Part shown: positions 12,290 through 23,700 of the stretch, one piece after another
Layout of the letters: each line of letters starts with the position of its first letter
How positions within the stretch are numbered: the first letter of the stretch is position 1
NCBI RefSeq assembly: GCF_022581195.2
Contig: NC_061475.1
Coordinates: forward strand, 5,518,001-5,582,000
Source of the DNA: Helicoverpa zea
Taxonomy: Eukaryota; Arthropoda; Insecta; Lepidoptera; Noctuidae
Direction of reading: 5' to 3'
DNA length: 64,000 nt
Notes under the pieces: model-generated
The model's input: the letters and a program-made list of their open reading frames with translations, nothing else
What the model was told of the DNA's origin: nothing
The model's database searches: none
Program-made: the position numbers and the translations under genes

Positions 12290-14899
12290 GTTTATTTTTT
12301 GTGAAAACTGATTATTTTATTTTACAATTTAAATATTTTAATAGTAATAATTTTACTCGTGCCACATATGCACATGACTGCACGGTTATTATGATTAAGA
12401 AATATAACATATAGGTACATATTTTATAGACTGATTTTGTGATTCCAAGCGTTTGATAGTTAGGAATATAAATTAAAATGCAATTATGTATCTGTTATAT
12501 TGAATACCTGATCTTCTAACAGTATATGACCTGCTATTCTAAATAGGGATTTGATTTTCTATCTATCTACCTAATGTTTCAAAGGCACAAGTATGCTTAA
12601 CAAATTCAACCACAAAAAAATGTACATAACTTGAACTTTATGTTCAAGAGCAGAGAGTTTACATTAGCATTAAAAGTTGACGAGTACTGGGAATATTTGA
12701 CGAGTATCCGTACAAATCAGACGACTATTGGTACAAATCGCCCTTTTTTTACTTTTGCCTTAATAAGTATATAAACCCATCAAAATGATTAAAAAAACAT
12801 TAGTTACTTAGAATAACGAATAAATACTCTATCACATCATGCAAAAAATTTCATTTTCTATTGAATATTTAACACACAGTAGCGCTTCAAAGTCAGTGAT
12901 TTCCGAAATCCGACGACTATTGGTACGTTTACCTTATATATCGTCTTGCGTATTTGACTATTCCATATTTTACCAACTATTACCGGTGAAGCCACCCATG
13001 TCTCATTGGAACCCGTTTCCAAAACCAGATATAAAGAATTATACATATTCGATCCTGCTATTCACGCGTTCAAGCAAACAAAAAAATTGACAGCTTGATA
13101 ATACTTACAAGCATTGTTGAGTAATCTTCGCTAATCTATTAAATCCCTATATGTATCTATACTATATAGCACTAGATAACTCCAATAAACAATATTATTA
13201 CAATAAACTCCCTAACATTTCACAGTACAATTCGAAACTGCCAGCTTCCTAATAACTAAAAGTGTTTACCACGAACTATCACAACTTTACCTTACAAACG
13301 TTGGTAGATAAAGTCGTTTCGCCAAGAATAGCAGATAAAACAGAATTCCCAATGGGAATTACCATCGTTTCTACAGGACGTCTCTTCTGTAACTAGGTTA
13401 GGGTTCCGCAGACTTGATTCCAACATTGTTTTTGGTTTTGTAACATTATTATTACTGTTTTTATCATTAAATGTTCTAAGTTTGAAAACCATGAAGGTGA
13501 AAAGTACTCGGTAAAAAGACCTAACTCTATCAACATCGAATGTGTGTTCTTTTTTTAAAATTTAACCAATAAATGAATTCGATTTTGGATTTAGCATAAA
13601 AGCGTCACGAAACAAATAGGTAGATTTTCGCCCGCACTATTAGTAATTGAGATGTTAAACAAATTAACGAGGCACGAAAAGAGGCAAGAACAACGTTATA
13701 GATAAACAGATAAAAACAAAAACAAAACTCTTAAAAAAACTCTTCACTTTAAAACAAAAATAGTCGTTACTTGGACGAGGAAACCCTAAAATATTCACAA
13801 AGGTAGCACTTGACCAATTTTTTGTTTGCCCAACCGACACAAAGAGATTCCGTGGAAGACATTAAAACTTGTACTGTGGCGATTCTAAAAGACTGTTTTA
13901 ATGGCCCGAAGAAAGTTGAGACCACTTTCCGAAGCGGTGAACTTACTAATTGAAAAGTTCTCGAGATTAGAACGTAAAGCCGTGACGCTTATGTTACCCG
14001 GATTATAATTTGCAAAGGGCAGACAATTTTGATGGGGTTACGGTGTCAGAAATTTTAATGTGGAACTTGAATGATGTTTAAGATAAGAATAATAGATTAA
14101 GTGGATGGCGAAGTAATGTATCGCTAACTTAGTAAATTTTGGAGAAAATTCAACATTAAAATTAAAATCAGTAGCCCGTATTAAAACAATCTTCTTGGCA
14201 ACCAAGGCGTCAATCGCGCCATTAAATAAATTATTCTATTCAAAATACTTCAAGACTTTCAGCATTATCTTTTTGTATTTCTACAAAGTCGGCAAGATTC
14301 TAATTTTGATTAAGAGCCCTCTAATCTGCCCTCAAAATGTTTATCTAGGATTTCATAATGCTTTTATAATTATGAGCCCGAGGGCATCCCCTAGGGTCCT
14401 CAGGTCATAGACGATCTAAAGGTCCATTGTGTCTCCTTTTTGGAAAGCTATTACTATATCTTCTATTATTATAAACTAAGTCTTTATTATATTCATTTCT
14501 TTTATATCATCTGTCAATGGAAGTATGTTTTCGACTTTCAAGTTTATAAAACTCTTAATCAAATATTTGTTTATCATCTGTTTTATCTTTTCCTCAACTT
14601 GAGGCTTTATTCCTATCTAGCTGTTTCTTATTTAGTTCATATTCAGGTATGTTTAAAACTTTTCCTAGCAATTAATAAACACAGTACTTTCTTAAGTTTT
14701 GTTTCACCTGTATCACAAATTCACATTAAAAGTTTCTTAATTGAGTCTCATCATCTTTAAGAACATTCTACTGGGAATTATTATCTGAAGCTATATCCAT
14801 GTTTAAAGTCGAAACTTCATAATTAGTTCTGGACTAGATATTAAAACGTGTTGGAGTCGGCGTTTACCTAAGCGTCTCTAATTTGTGGTGCTCTTTGAA
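12290..14899. other. AT-rich DNA, no gene seen
   Basis: Apart from the motif copies before 12960, only short random-looking frames occur (for example 14440-14760, a low-complexity Tyr/Phe-rich translation). No exon, RNA gene or clear repeat is supported. Confidence 0.4.
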
Positions 14900-15269
14900 G
14901 TCTGCGTCAGGACCGCCGTCACAAATCACCGATCCTCTCGAAATACATATAGAGAGTTGCTACCTAATTGCTACCCTCCAGAATTAAATTTTAGACCACA
15001 TCGATTCCGTGGATAAAAAGATATTTAAAAAAATGAGTTTTTGTGCCTAACAAAAATAGATTAGCATTATTAGTGCCGTGTCTTCACACTGGGAAAAGTG
15101 ACAGCCATCCTGATATCAGAATGGCTGTCACCTTAGGATGCTAAATATCTTCAAAACCACGAGGGTAGCAATTGGTAGCAACTAATGATAGCTGGCAGCA
15201 ATTAGGTAGCAACTCTCTATATGTATTTCGAAAGGATCGATGATTTGTGACGGCGGTCCTGATGCAGAC
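14900..15269. mobile_element. hAT-like MITE with 8-bp target site duplication
   Basis: The 370-bp element has terminal inverted repeats of about 80 bp, starting GTCTGCGTCAGGACCGCCGT on the left and GTCTGCATCAGGACCGCCGT on the reverse-complemented right. It is flanked by the direct 8-mer TCTTTGAA at 14892-14899 and 15270-15277. An 8-bp duplication is the hallmark of the hAT superfamily, although the terminal bases are not the commonest hAT form. No transposase is encoded, so it must move in trans. Confidence 0.75.
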
Positions 15270-15402
15270 TCTTTGAAAGCGTATTGCACGTGGCAGTCAT
15301 GTGTGGTTATGTGTTGGTGTGTGTGAGTTAGATGCAACGCTTGATCGTCAGTTTAGACAAGTCTTAAACTGACGTTAAAAAGTTTTTGTGGTAAGACGGT
15401 TA

Positions 15403-15589
15403 CGGCCAGTTTTTTCATCAAAAGTTAAAGTTAAAGTAATGTCTAAAGTTAAAGTAACGGTCAAATTCGTTTTTTCAAGGCTAAAGTGACAGCAAAATTC
15501 ATAGAAAAATTGAATTTAACCGTTACTTTAACTTTAGTCATTACTTTGACTTTTACTTTGGCTTTAACTTTTGATGAAGAAACTGGCTG
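15403..15589. mobile_element. 187-bp palindromic MITE, copy 1 (TTA target duplication)
   Basis: Starts CGGCCAGTTTTTTCATCAAA and ends in the near inverse, ...CTGGCTG. Most of the element is an imperfect palindrome built from AAAGTTAAAG-like units. TTA flanks both sides (15400-15402 and 15590-15592), suggesting a PIF/Harbinger-like TWA target. A second 187-bp copy, nearly identical, is at 43389-43575. Confidence 0.75.
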
Positions 15590-15777
15590 TTATTGGCTAA
15601 AACCCACTTTGTTCCTTCTGGAGCCTTTTGCATACCTGCGGTGACTCTTTCAATTAATGCCATTCCGACGGAGTCATGTACATATGTTGTAATAAAGGAT
15701 TAATCTCGTCAAAGATGGAACTAAGGAAGTGGTAGTTACAGATAGATAAATGGTTCTAGAGAAAACAAAAACAAATT

Positions 15778-16492
15778 AAAGGACAATGGGCAGATTGGTA
15801 TACCCCACCAATAGCAATGTCATATATATCATTGGATAGGCCTTTTTATGTAGAACAATATTTACTATGACAGCTTTGCTGAAATGTTTGTCCGTTCTGA
15901 GATATAGATCAAAAACTGTGCAAAAGTTAGAACTAAGTAATCTATTGATAACTCAAGTTTTTAAAGGAAAATCTAAGAACTACTAAGTGTAAGTCTTGTA
16001 TATGAAAGAAAATCAGATTACAGTATTGATTAGCATCAGTTTTAAGATTGTTTGTTATCTATATCTCAGAACGGACAAACAATAAAACAAAGCTGTCATA
16101 GTAAATGTTGTACCAGTTAAAAAGACCTATCCAATGATATGTATGACTTTCCTATTGGTGCGGTTTCTCACTACGCCCAACATCCAGTTGGTACAATAAA
16201 AGGTTGAAATGCTACATAATAGTAACAATTATGGATCCTAACGGGCACAGTAGTACTTACAAGACTTAAAGTTATTAGTACTTAGATTTTCCTTTAAAAA
16301 CTTGAGGTATCAATAGATTACTTAGTTCTAACTTTAGCACAGTTTTTGATCTATATCTCAGAACGGACAAACATTTCAGCAAAGCTGTCATAGTAAATCT
16401 TGTCCTACATAAAAAGGCCTATCCAATGATATATATGACATTCCTATTGGTGGGGTATACCAGGTCCCATATATTTGTGCCCATTGTCCTTT
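15778..16492. mobile_element. 715-bp inverted-repeat element with arms over 200 bp
   Basis: Both ends read AAAGGACAATGGGCA inward. The arms then share long segments (TATACCCCACCAATAG, ATCATTGGATAGGCCTTTTT, ACAGCTTTGCTGAAATGTTT) for over 200 bp each. A third partial copy of the arm lies in the middle (about 16050-16150). There is no coding capacity. The target duplication is ambiguous (TA or ATT). It is a foldback-type or MITE element of uncertain superfamily. Confidence 0.7.
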
Positions 16493-17264
16493 ATTATTAA
16501 ATTATTATTCGCTAAACAAGTTTCGCTTCATCACTTAAAAACTATAAATTAAAAGTAGAAAAGTTATCTTCGCTGATAAATAAAAAAAGAATTAAATTCA
16601 AACTTACGTAAAACTTGCAAGAAAACTTTTTAACCGAATTAAAATGTTTTTAATGGTTCCAAGTTTTTGTCTGTGTTGTTACTTTGAAATTACTTGATAG
16701 TTTTAATTTTATTTTAAAGAATTTGTTAAAGACTTTACGTGTTTTAATTAAATGTCTCGTAAATGCTACTTTGTTACTAAATATAAAATCAATAGTGGTT
16801 TTATGTAAAATATTGTTGTCAGTGACCCAGATAAATTGTTCTTGACTGATTAAAATCAAACTTCTACATTAATTTGTAACTTCGTAATATAATCTTTAGA
16901 AAGTCTCTAAAACTTCCGTTGATAATTTAATATGATACTTAAGGACTTTCATCATAATATTAGGAAGCAATATCAAATGTTCCATAGTTCAAGAAATTGA
17001 CGAAAGATAATATTTAAGTTTCGGGAAGTTGGACTTTGTTAATAACAAATTAAACGTAAATTTAAATTTCAACGAAACCAAAGAACTACAGCAACTTATA
17101 TTGCTATAAGAAGTTGATATAAATGAAATAATTGCTTATTTACAAGACCTTAAATTCTTATAGACGGAGATTTCAGACTACAACAGAAATTTGTTTTTAA
17201 TATTTTAGTTCTCTTATCATTCATACAGCTAGCAAACACTATTGTCTCTAAAGTAAAATTATAA

Positions 17265-17345
17265 ACAGGGTTTCTTTTATTTATTTGTAACCTTCTAAGG
17301 CTTCGAAACTACTGAACCAATTTGAAAAATTCTTTCACTGTAGAG
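17265..17345 (-). repeat. Fragment of Helitron-like lepidopteran repeat
   Basis: The segment with GGCTTCGAAACTACTGAACC and AATTCTTTCACTGTAGAG matches, with divergence, the interior of the CTAG-ending repeats at 56849-57046 and 54571-54826. It is truncated at both ends. Confidence 0.45.
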
Positions 17346-17581
17346 AAGCTACACCATCCCTAGGTGACATAGGTACCTACTTACACAAATTACTAGGTGC
17401 GCAAACAAAAATTTTCCCCAGGACGTGGCTTAAACTACGAGAAACAGCTAGTACCTTACTGGGTTTACACGAATGTAACGTGAAACCTTTGTAATATTGC
17501 AATATGAAAAAAAAATATGCATAACAGTCAAACATGAACTCCAAACAACATTTGCCTTTAATTAATCTCTCCTTGTTACAG

Positions 17582-17659
17582 ATGATGCATTCGACAAACA
17601 AAGAACAGGAACACCGTGGAGGCACAAAACGGTACAGCGAATGGATGCGGCGAGGTTGA
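17582..17659 (+). promoter_or_regulatory. Upstream ORF in the 5' leader of dpr exon 1A
   Basis: Directly after a good splice acceptor (pyrimidine-rich, TTACAG, ending at 17581) an ATGATG opens a 25-codon frame that ends TGA at 17657-17659. That is only 3 nt before the dpr start ATG at 17663, in the same frame. Such a short uORF could lower initiation at the main start. The effect is inferred. Confidence 0.45.
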
Positions 17660-17662
17660 GTC

Positions 17663-17774
17663 ATGCGGGCGCGGAATCGGTTCGATATGAATGCGATGAG
17701 CTTCAGCTACCGACTCAAGATCGGGCTCGTTGTTATCGTTATCATGGTGCTGGGGTTTTTTAATGAGAGTCAAG
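17663..17774 (+). CDS. dpr: dpr coding exon 1A: signal peptide
   Basis: Encodes residues 1-37 plus the first base of codon 38 (phase 1). The start is MRARNRFDMNAM and the hydrophobic core GLVVIVIMVLGFF. An in-frame TGA two codons upstream fixes ATG 17663 as the first possible start, though Met9 and Met12 are alternatives. The donor is CAAG|GTGAGT. A good acceptor upstream (ending 17581) implies a further noncoding exon to the left. Confidence 0.85.
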
Positions 17775-20700
17775 GTGAGTTTGGTAATATGATCTGCAGG
17801 TAACATAGATAGGTACTAAAATAAATTATTTTTGTAGATAGGATTTTTTTTACCAAGATAAAATAATATTTAAACTGCTCAAGAATCTCTAGTTAGTGTC
17901 GGTTCTGTTTAGGTACGAAACTCTGGTCTAAGGCAAATCATTATGGCGCATATGCCACCGTAGATTCAAAGCTATAAGACACGTTTAAACAAATTTTGAA
18001 GCGGTTCATCATCATCCTCCGAGCTTTTTCCCAATCATTTTGGGGTCGGCTTCCAGTCTAACCGGATTCTTCAAAATTCATTCTAATCAAATTTTGAAGC
18101 GGTTCATGAGATAGAAATTTCAATAGCAGCCTTAGCTCCTCAAAATACAAAGAACAGGAACACCGTGGAGGTACAAAACGGTACAGCAAATGGATGCGGC
18201 GAGGTTGAGTCATGCGGGCGCGGAATCGGTTCGATATGAATGCGATGGGCTTCAGCTACCGACTCAAGATCGGGCTCGTTGTTGTCGTTATCATGGTGCT
18301 GGGGTTTTTTAATGAGAGTCAAGGTGAGTTTGATAATCTAATTTGTAATGTAGATACTGAAATTACTTTTGCAGAAAGGCAAAATTTTTACCATGGTAAA
18401 ATTGTTAGGGGAGCTGCAGTGAATTCAAATAATGCGGATGTTGTGAATGCTACAAAATCTCTGGTTAGTGTTATTTGTATACTTTCTAGTCATGTACATC
18501 GATAAGAAGATATTTAATTAGTTCAATGAAATTTAAAAGCTGAGATAGAATCTGCGATAGGAGCTTTTTATGCATACAGTAACAAATAACTGTCAGTTTT
18601 ATTTGTACACCGTTGTTAGTGGTTATGCAAGCCATATAATAGTGTTTTGTTGCGTATTATCGTTTAAAGCAATGCTTGGTTTTGACGACAATGCCGACTC
18701 CAACATGGTTGGGAAAATAGGCTCGGAGGCTGATGGTTTTAACAACAATGGTACCAGTAGAAACCATAAAAGCCGTATCTGAACTGAACTTCCATAAAAA
18801 AATTAAGTCTTAGCGACTTTTTTGTGCAACCTACTAAGCTATATCAAGCGTAGGAGATTATCTTCAAGTAATTAAAAACCTCATTAAAAATCCTCATTGC
18901 TTTTAATATTTAACTAAATTGCAGCTCTTATGAACACACAAGAATTTCACCTGCTTTATTACTGAAACTTTACGTCTCATTTAGTATTCAAAAGGGAAAT
19001 ATCGGTATTTTAATTACTACTTTTAAAGCACGTAGAAGCAGGTTGGTCGTAACTTCTACGTATGAATAAGTTAGGACCGAAGCTCTTATTCTGTAGTAAA
19101 CTGTAATTATTTTTATTAACTTTGTTACTAAACTACTCAGACTATTATCTAATTAGAAACAAAATTATATAGGAAACGACATTCTATTTCCATATCAAGT
19201 CAAAGTCGGATCACGTCATTTGACATTGTCGATAAAGTCAATACAAAAAAATAAATTTCCATAAATTTTCCTAGCCCTTCCCAACCATGTTGGCATTGGT
19301 TTTCAGTCTAACCCCATGAAACTACTTGAAAGTACCAGTGTTTTACATAGATCTCACCTTCACAACCCGAGTTACCATATCCTTTGGCAAGACTAGTTGT
19401 CAGTTTTTTTGCCTTTTAATTACCTGTAACAACTACCAAAGATATGGAAATGACAGCAGTCACCCACAATTTAAGATATCTTACTGGAAAGATATTAATC
19501 ATACAACGATATAAATAAACATCTTTTTTTTTTTTAACGACGTCAAAAATCATCAAATGACCCCTCCCGCTGTGGGTTAGCAGCGGAGAGGGAATGTCAG
19601 ACTCTTACTGACTAAAAACCGTCGTGTTCCGTCATAGGCCTTTTGTGTACCAGGGCCGCGGTATCTCTTTCGAACAACCCGCAGCCCCGGCAGGCCTTGG
19701 CCCTGCTGGGCCCCGCTGGGGTTGCTGACATCTCTTTGAGGAGCGCGTGGAACAACGCGCGCCGTCGACATGGGTCTGTCGTCTAAGTAGACAGAGGGGC
19801 GATGAGCCACCCGAACTCACCGCCCACAGACCCACGCCTACGGTGGCCGGGAGTCATCTCGCGACACCCGGCGCCCATGGTGTCTACCTGGTCCAGCGCG
19901 GCGGCCGGGATGAGAGGTGCGAACTCTCTGGCGTTCCGCCTCCTCCTTCTCGAGCATGACCGCTTCGCAGAAGGAGGCGACGGCATCCCATTCCCTCTCG
20001 CCCCGGACCATGGCCTGAACCAGGGCCGGACGCGAGAGGTATAAACAAACATCTTGAACCACATTCCAATACATACCTAGAGTAGGTACTCCCTAATCCG
20101 TTCTGCATCATTGCGAACATTGTAATTAATGTTTCGTAATTCCTCATTAATTAGATCATAACTTAGATTTAGTGGGCAACCTACTGGGCTATTAGGCGTT
20201 CATAAACTGCTCTATAAGGCTAGTACATTTGGAAATTATTGTCTTTCCTACCTATGCATTTGTGTTCAGTTCAACAAATGGTCTTTTAGGGGCATTTAGG
20301 ACGTGTTTGAGGGTGGTTTGTAAGTGCAATGTGTTGTGGTTATCGTTGTTTGACCCATACTTATGTGTATGAGAATGTACATGCACATTTTAGAGTTTTT
20401 TGTAGCTGAGTCATCGAGATATACAAAGAAAATATCCATGCAGATTACAAATATTTAGTAATAGGCAATATTCTAATTTCAGGGAAAAAGATTGGTGTTC
20501 TGGAATTCAGTGATTGGCAGATTACAGATTGTTGTTTTTTTTTTTTTGGGAAATAATTACAATTCAGTTTAATAGTTTTCAACTTTATATATTCAAAAAC
20601 ACCTCACAATTTACCATAAACATTCCTGACGACGAAACCACTTAAGATATCAATAAATGATTTATGTAAAGATATTATCTGTACAAACGCTGTTTTACTA

Positions 20701-23700
20701 CAAACTATGATATCACCGAACTTCACTACAATAGTTTAGAATAATTGGTAGTTCTAGGTAAAGTTAGTATTGTCCAGACTAAGTTTATGGCAGCTGCTAA
20801 CTAATTTGGCTCTTACTACGTTAAGTTATAGTTTAATCGCACAACAGTGGCTAAGATAAGCGTTCTATGATTAAGTTAGGCTTAGAGAACATTCTTGAAG
20901 GGTTTAGGCCGTTGTCCTTTTTAGCTGACTTAGGTTAAATTGAAAAGAGGTTCATGCTTTAGGTCGTGTGTTACGATAATATTGTTTTTTATTGGTACGT
21001 CGTCAATTTAATACAAATGAATAAGAAGCAAATGAAATACTTTATGCCGGATTTTGTGATGAATAAAAGAATCAGTTACATCCAGTGTATATTGTTACTG
21101 TTACAGCCTTTTTATCGTCCCACTGCTGGGCACAGGCTTCCTCTCACAAGGAGAATTTGATTGACCAGTGTATATTACACTTTACTAATTCTAAAAGAAA
21201 CTTTAGGTTACGAAGTAATACCTATCTAGTTTACATACCTATCATTATTTTGGTTTAATAATAACATCCTCTATATTCAAAAATTAAATTATAAATTTAA
21301 AAAAACCCCCGACCCAAAAAAAAGCACGCAATTATTATGACAAAAGGTTAAAAACGCTAAACCCTATAAAAAGCAAAAAATAACTTTTAACACTACGTAA
21401 GTACCAACTAAAGCATGTCAGACTAAACTAAATTTTGTCGTGTCGGGGGACCGCTCTAATTTATTAGCCTAACGTTAGAAGTAATTATATACTACTACAT
21501 TAATTACATTACATATACTTCTTATAACTTTTTATACAATTTTGTTTAGATACGTGTTTTTTTTAATACGAATGTTGTAATTAGGTAGGTATCATTTGAT
21601 TTATGTAAGTATTTTTAAAGGTAAAAAGCGGTCCCCCGACACGTCAAAATTTAGTTTAGTCTGACATGCTTTAGTTGGTACTTACGTAGTGTTAAAAGTT
21701 ATTTTTTGCTTTTTATAGGGTTTAGCGTTTTTAACCTTTTGTCATAATAATTGCGTGCTTTTTTTTGGGTCGGGGGTTTTTTTAAATTTATAATTTAATT
21801 TTATTTCATGCTTTTTGAAGGAGCTCCTTAATTTTTCCTTCTTTCATTTAATTTCTTTTATTTTAAGATGGGGTCGCTATATGCGATCTCGGCCAAAAGA
21901 AGCTGTTTAACAATCCTCATGACAAACCAGCTCTGGGAGAATTGCACAGATTGAGAAACAACAAAGATTAACCTTTGGTCATTCTAGATTTTCAGCAAAA
22001 ATATAAATCGGTTTATCCGTTTCATTCCGGCATTCCAGGGTTTCATCCGCCACATCCCATTTCCAGCATCAGGTTCTCGTCAATCAGAAACATGAAGAGA
22101 ACTCGTCAAGACAAATTCAACGAGCCCAAACTCGATGGGTTTACTAAACGGCAGTTCAGGGTTACGTCTCCTATCTTCGTGTCCTAACAGCAGACCAGCT
22201 CAGTGGTTCCAGAAGACATTAGTATTTCAAATTTCAGATCCCACATATGCTTGCAAGTAAACTGAGCGTGTAACATTCCTATCACACCTAACAAACGAGC
22301 TGATGACCTTGAAGACCTGAACCGATTTCCACCAAACATAGCTAAGAACACTCCCGAATGACATTCCTTTCAAACAAAAAAAACCGCATTACAATCGGAT
22401 CATCCGTTTGGGAGCTACGATGCCACATACACACACACACACACACACAGACACGTCAAACTTATAACACCCCGTCGTTTTTGCGTCGGGGGTTAAAAAT
22501 GTTTAGGCCTGCGTTTTAGATATTACCATACACACCGAAATATTCCTACAACAACATATAAATATTATTAATTCTAAATCCATCCCGTTATTGGCAAAAC
22601 TGTGCCCAAATATGCCAAAACCTATCAATGTGAACCCACGTCAAAATACCGGACCAATGGAATTAATGACTTAAGATCATTCAAGCTAATCCATCTGAAT
22701 GTGTGTGGGTTGGATCAAAGTTATAGGAACGGTTCAACTAATACATAATAATATTATTTGTTAGGTAATGTTATTGAAGTGCCTTTGGCTAAGTAACAGC
22801 ATGAATCGATCGATTTTAAGGTAAAGCAACGCTTGGTGCGGTCGGTCCTTGGATAAGCCATCATGTTTTATGAAAAATTTCTTCGTGTTTCGGAAGACAT
22901 GTTATATTGTCGAATCCCGGATCTCATATTAGTATCTATGGTAGTCGTAAAAGGTAATCAGCAACTTTACAGTGATAACCAGACTACCAAGGAGTATGGG
23001 GTTGCTCAGGTCCAGGCAGTCGTTCCATGAAAATCTCTGGTACTCAGCCACATCCAAGAAGAGATAGCTACCTGACAGAAAAATATTTTTTGAAATTGGA
23101 CCTTTATTTCCCGAAATTACCGCATTCAAGCCAAAATAGCGTACAAACTCTTCAGCTTTATTATATTATGTAAACATACTACATACACATTATATAGAAA
23201 CCTACTAACATATCAGGTCAATGACCGTTCAAGTTTCATATACAAACCAAACATGTTACCCTTGAAGGCTCATCAAATATGAATTAAGGGAACTAGGAGG
23301 CTGCTAAAGGATTATGTACCTATGTCAGAAGGACAGACAGACATACATGTTTATATTAATCTCTTTTATAAACAATAAGTAATCACTGTGACAGTTTTGA
23401 TGTAAAAAAGGGGATAATTTTATATTTTTTGCCGTATATCAAGGTGATACAAGTACTTAGTAAATACTGATAAGTATTAGAGAATCCATCAGAATAACAT
23501 TCTACTCAAATTGCTGTGACTTACAATGTTAAGAAACTGCTTCTCAAGTACGAATGTGCGATTTCGATTATAGGTCATGGAGGTACCAATGTAACTTTTC
23601 TAAGTTACCCACTTTCTATGTGTATCTTGGATACAAATGACTATGTCAAGATGTAAGAAAAAATCTCGAAAAAACCAGGACTTCTCTGACTCGAATCACC

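Larger units (their letters stand above)
9030..12960. repeat. Region with recurring GACGACTATTGG-like motif, host of the RTE insertion
   Basis: A motif close to GACGACTATTGG recurs on both sides of the RTE element: about 9051-9062 (reverse orientation), 9483, 12679, 12700, 12720 and 12912. The variants include GACGACTACTGG and GACGAGTACTGG. This suggests one older interspersed element of unknown class into which the RTE copy was inserted. Boundaries and class are not determined. Confidence 0.35.

Noticed and set aside
19577..20147. Cluster of GC-rich open frames on both strands
   Set aside because: They are shadows of an R1-like LINE 3' end; only the minus-strand frame near 19838-20035 has family-like sequence.
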